Origin: Pirellulales bacterium
GTDB lineage: Bacteria > Planctomycetota > Planctomycetia > Pirellulales > JAEUIK01
Length of the DNA: 64,000 bases
Direction of reading: 5' to 3'
Assembly (NCBI GenBank): GCA_019636335.1
Contig: JAHBXR010000001.1
Location: 424,712 to 488,711, forward strand
In this document: piece by piece, positions 62,715 to 64,000 of the stretch
Layout of the letters: every line of letters begins with the position of its first letter
Position numbering within the stretch: position 1 is the stretch's first letter
Notes under the pieces: model-generated
The model's database searches: none
What the model saw: the letters and a program-made list of their open reading frames with translations, nothing else
What the model was told of the DNA's origin: nothing
Translations under genes and position numbers: made by a program

Positions 62715-62731
62715 TACAATCGTGCGATTGT
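62715..62731 (+). promoter_or_regulatory. -10 element overlapped by a palindrome
   Basis: TACAAT (62715-62720) lies about 100 bp upstream of the phosphodiesterase gene. It overlaps ACAATCG-TG-CGATTGT (62716-62731), 7-bp perfect arms. The overlap is a classical place for a repressor site. No clear -35 is seen. Confidence 0.4.
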
Positions 62732-62823
62732 GACCCTCCGCCCGCCGGAATCCGTTGGCTGAAACGAACCGTTTGGGCAGATCTTTTTTTCCCTGGTTGC
62801 CACAACTAGCGGCTCATTCGCGT

Positions 62824-64000
62824 ATGGATCCTACGCTGCTCATCGGGTTGGACGGTGCGACGTTTTCGGTGCTCGATCCGCTGATCGCCGAAGGGCATCT
62901 ACCTCACTTGGCGCGGCTGATTTCCGGAGGCGTGCGCGCCACATTGCGCACGACGCCCCATCCGCTGACGCCCCCCGCGTGGACCACGCTGATGACGGGT
63001 CGTGGTCCGGGCAGCCACGGCATCTTCGATTTCCTGCGCTCCGAGCTCCGTAGCGGCGGCGCGTACTTCACGCTGAACAACTTTCGCGACATCCGTACCG
63101 AAACGATCTGGACGATCGTCAGCCGACTCGGCGGGCGCGTGATCTCGCTCAACTTTCCCCTCATGGCGCCTCCGCCCGCCGTGAATGGCGTCATCGTGCC
63201 GGGGCTTTTGTCGTTTCGTCACCTGCGACGCAACGTCTTCCCGCTCGAGCTGTACGACGAGCTCAAAACGCTCGATGGTTTCAGCTCGCAGGCCTTGTCG
63301 TGGGACTTCGAGCACGAAAAGAAGGCGTTGCAGCTCATTCCCGAGGAAGAGTTGGAACCCTGGGTCACGTTCCACATCGAGCGCGAGAAGCAATGGTTCT
63401 CGATCCTCGAGCATTTGATGCGCACGCGCCCGGCCGATCTCACGGCGGTCATGTTCGACGGGGTCGACAAGCTGCAGCACGGTTGCTGGCGCTTTCTCGA
63501 CCCGGCGTGGTTTCCCGCGCAGCCGAATGCGTTCGAGCGCAAGATGCGCGATTTGTGTGTGCGGTATTTCCATGAGCTCGATGGTTTCATCGGGCGGATC
63601 GTGGCCCAGGCGCCGGCCGACGCCCGCGTTTTTCTCGCCTCGGATCACGGTTTCGGTCCGACGACCAAGGTGTTCCGCATCAATAAATGGCTGGAACAAT
63701 TGGGCCTGCTGCACTGGCAACAGGAAGGGGGCACGGGGGGACCGCGCACCGGCGCGCACTACGTGGCCCTCGATTGGCAAACAACCAAGGCCTACGCCCC
63801 CAGCGCCGCGACCAACGGCATCCACATCCGGGTCGAACAGCAGCCAGGGGATGGAGGCGTGCCTCGCGCGGAGTATGAGTCGTTCCGCCGTCAATTGATC
63901 GATCCATTGCTCGCCCTGCGCGATCCAGCCGACGGCACCCCACTGGTCAAAGAGGTGCTGTTGCGCGAGGAGGCCTTCCCTGGCCGAGAACTCGGGCACG
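62824..64000 (+). CDS. Type I phosphodiesterase/nucleotide pyrophosphatase-like protein (3' end outside window)
   Basis: The frame is open from the ATG at 62824 to the window end (392 codons); I translated part of it and saw no stop. Alkaline-phosphatase-superfamily metal sites: Asp10 in LIGLDGATF, nucleophile Thr54 or Thr55 in PPAWTTLMTGRGPGSHGIFDF, later Asp and His in FDGVDKLQH and SDHGFG. It would cleave phosphodiester or phosphonate bonds. No signal peptide at the N terminus. It was a gene interrupted upstream by the IS only in its leader. Substrate unknown. Confidence 0.88.
   Translation, partial: MDPTLLIGLDGATFSVLDPLIAEGHLPHLARLISGGVRATLRTTPHPLTPPAWTTLMTGRGPGSHGIFDFLRSELRSGGAYFTLNNFRDIRTETIWTIVSRLGGRVISLNFPLMAPPPAVNGVIVPGLLSFRHLRRNVFPLELYDELKTLDGFSSQALSWDFEHEKKALQLIPEEELEPWVTFHIEREKQWFSILEHLMRTRPADLTAVMFDGVDKLQHGCWRFLDPAWFPAQPNAFERKMRDLCVRYFHELDGFIGRIVAQAPADARVFLASDHGFGPTTKVFRINKWLEQLGLLHWQQEGGTGGPRTGAHYVALDWQTTKAYAPSAATNGIHIRVEQQPGDGGVPRAEYESFRRQLIDPLLALRDPADGTPLVKEVLLREEAFPGRELGH

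Overview
The window is a GC-rich, densely coded bacterial chromosome segment with about 49 protein genes and no rRNA, tRNA or CRISPR array that I could see. The gene content points to a planctomycete, probably Pirellulales-like. It has a sulfatase, Tat-exported Gfo/Idh/MocA and TIM-barrel sugar enzymes, a sialate O-acetylesterase, an ECF sigma factor paired with a zinc-finger/kinase/WD40 protein, and several small basic proteins of a planctomycete-like kind. This assignment is an inference from gene content, not a search result.

Layout. 1-5060: the 3' part of a sulfatase, a GNAT acetyltransferase, a YhaM-like OB/HD exoribonuclease and RNase R. 5272-10672: a glycine-cleavage cluster gcvT-gcvH-gcvPA-gcvPB followed by a LipM/LplA-type lipoyl-transfer gene that could supply the lipoyl group of GcvH. 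10673-14621: an FHA protein behind a long leader, two small unknown proteins, and an ECF sigma/anti-sigma pair. 14622-18609: a secreted unknown protein, a fatty-acid desaturase and a small basic protein. 18768-24011: ruvB, tpx, a MITE-like element, and STAS, BON, M48 protease and lipoprotein genes. 24012-31131: serA with a class V aminotransferase, two divergent Gfo/Idh/MocA oxidoreductases, a 31-residue basic protein and a 2-oxoglutarate/Fe(II) oxygenase.

31144-40034 (minus strand) is a tetR-mfp-rnd-rnd efflux operon with a perfect 32-bp palindrome in front of tetR. Next come an APC-type transporter, a di-heme cytochrome c with a recognisable promoter flanked by a 12-bp inverted repeat, an SDR enzyme, and a second RND-MFP pair in the opposite gene order. 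49808-53401 is a sigma/kinase/HAD run. 53522-57642 holds the esterase, a sugar isomerase-like protein and a zinc-ribbon membrane protein. 57948-59969 is an alkylation-repair pair (Ada-AlkA fusion and Ogt). The window ends with a zinc alcohol dehydrogenase, a complete ISAs1-type insertion sequence with exact 10-bp target duplications, and the 5' part of a phosphodiesterase-type gene.

Most genes belong to well-known families, and I did not find a clearly new multi-gene system. The most interesting material is regulatory or repetitive: the TetR palindrome, the cytochrome promoter with its inverted repeat, the 10.7-11.3 kb leader, the 20.5 kb MITE-like element, the hairpin row at 17.9 kb, and the sigma/kinase/WD40 pair.
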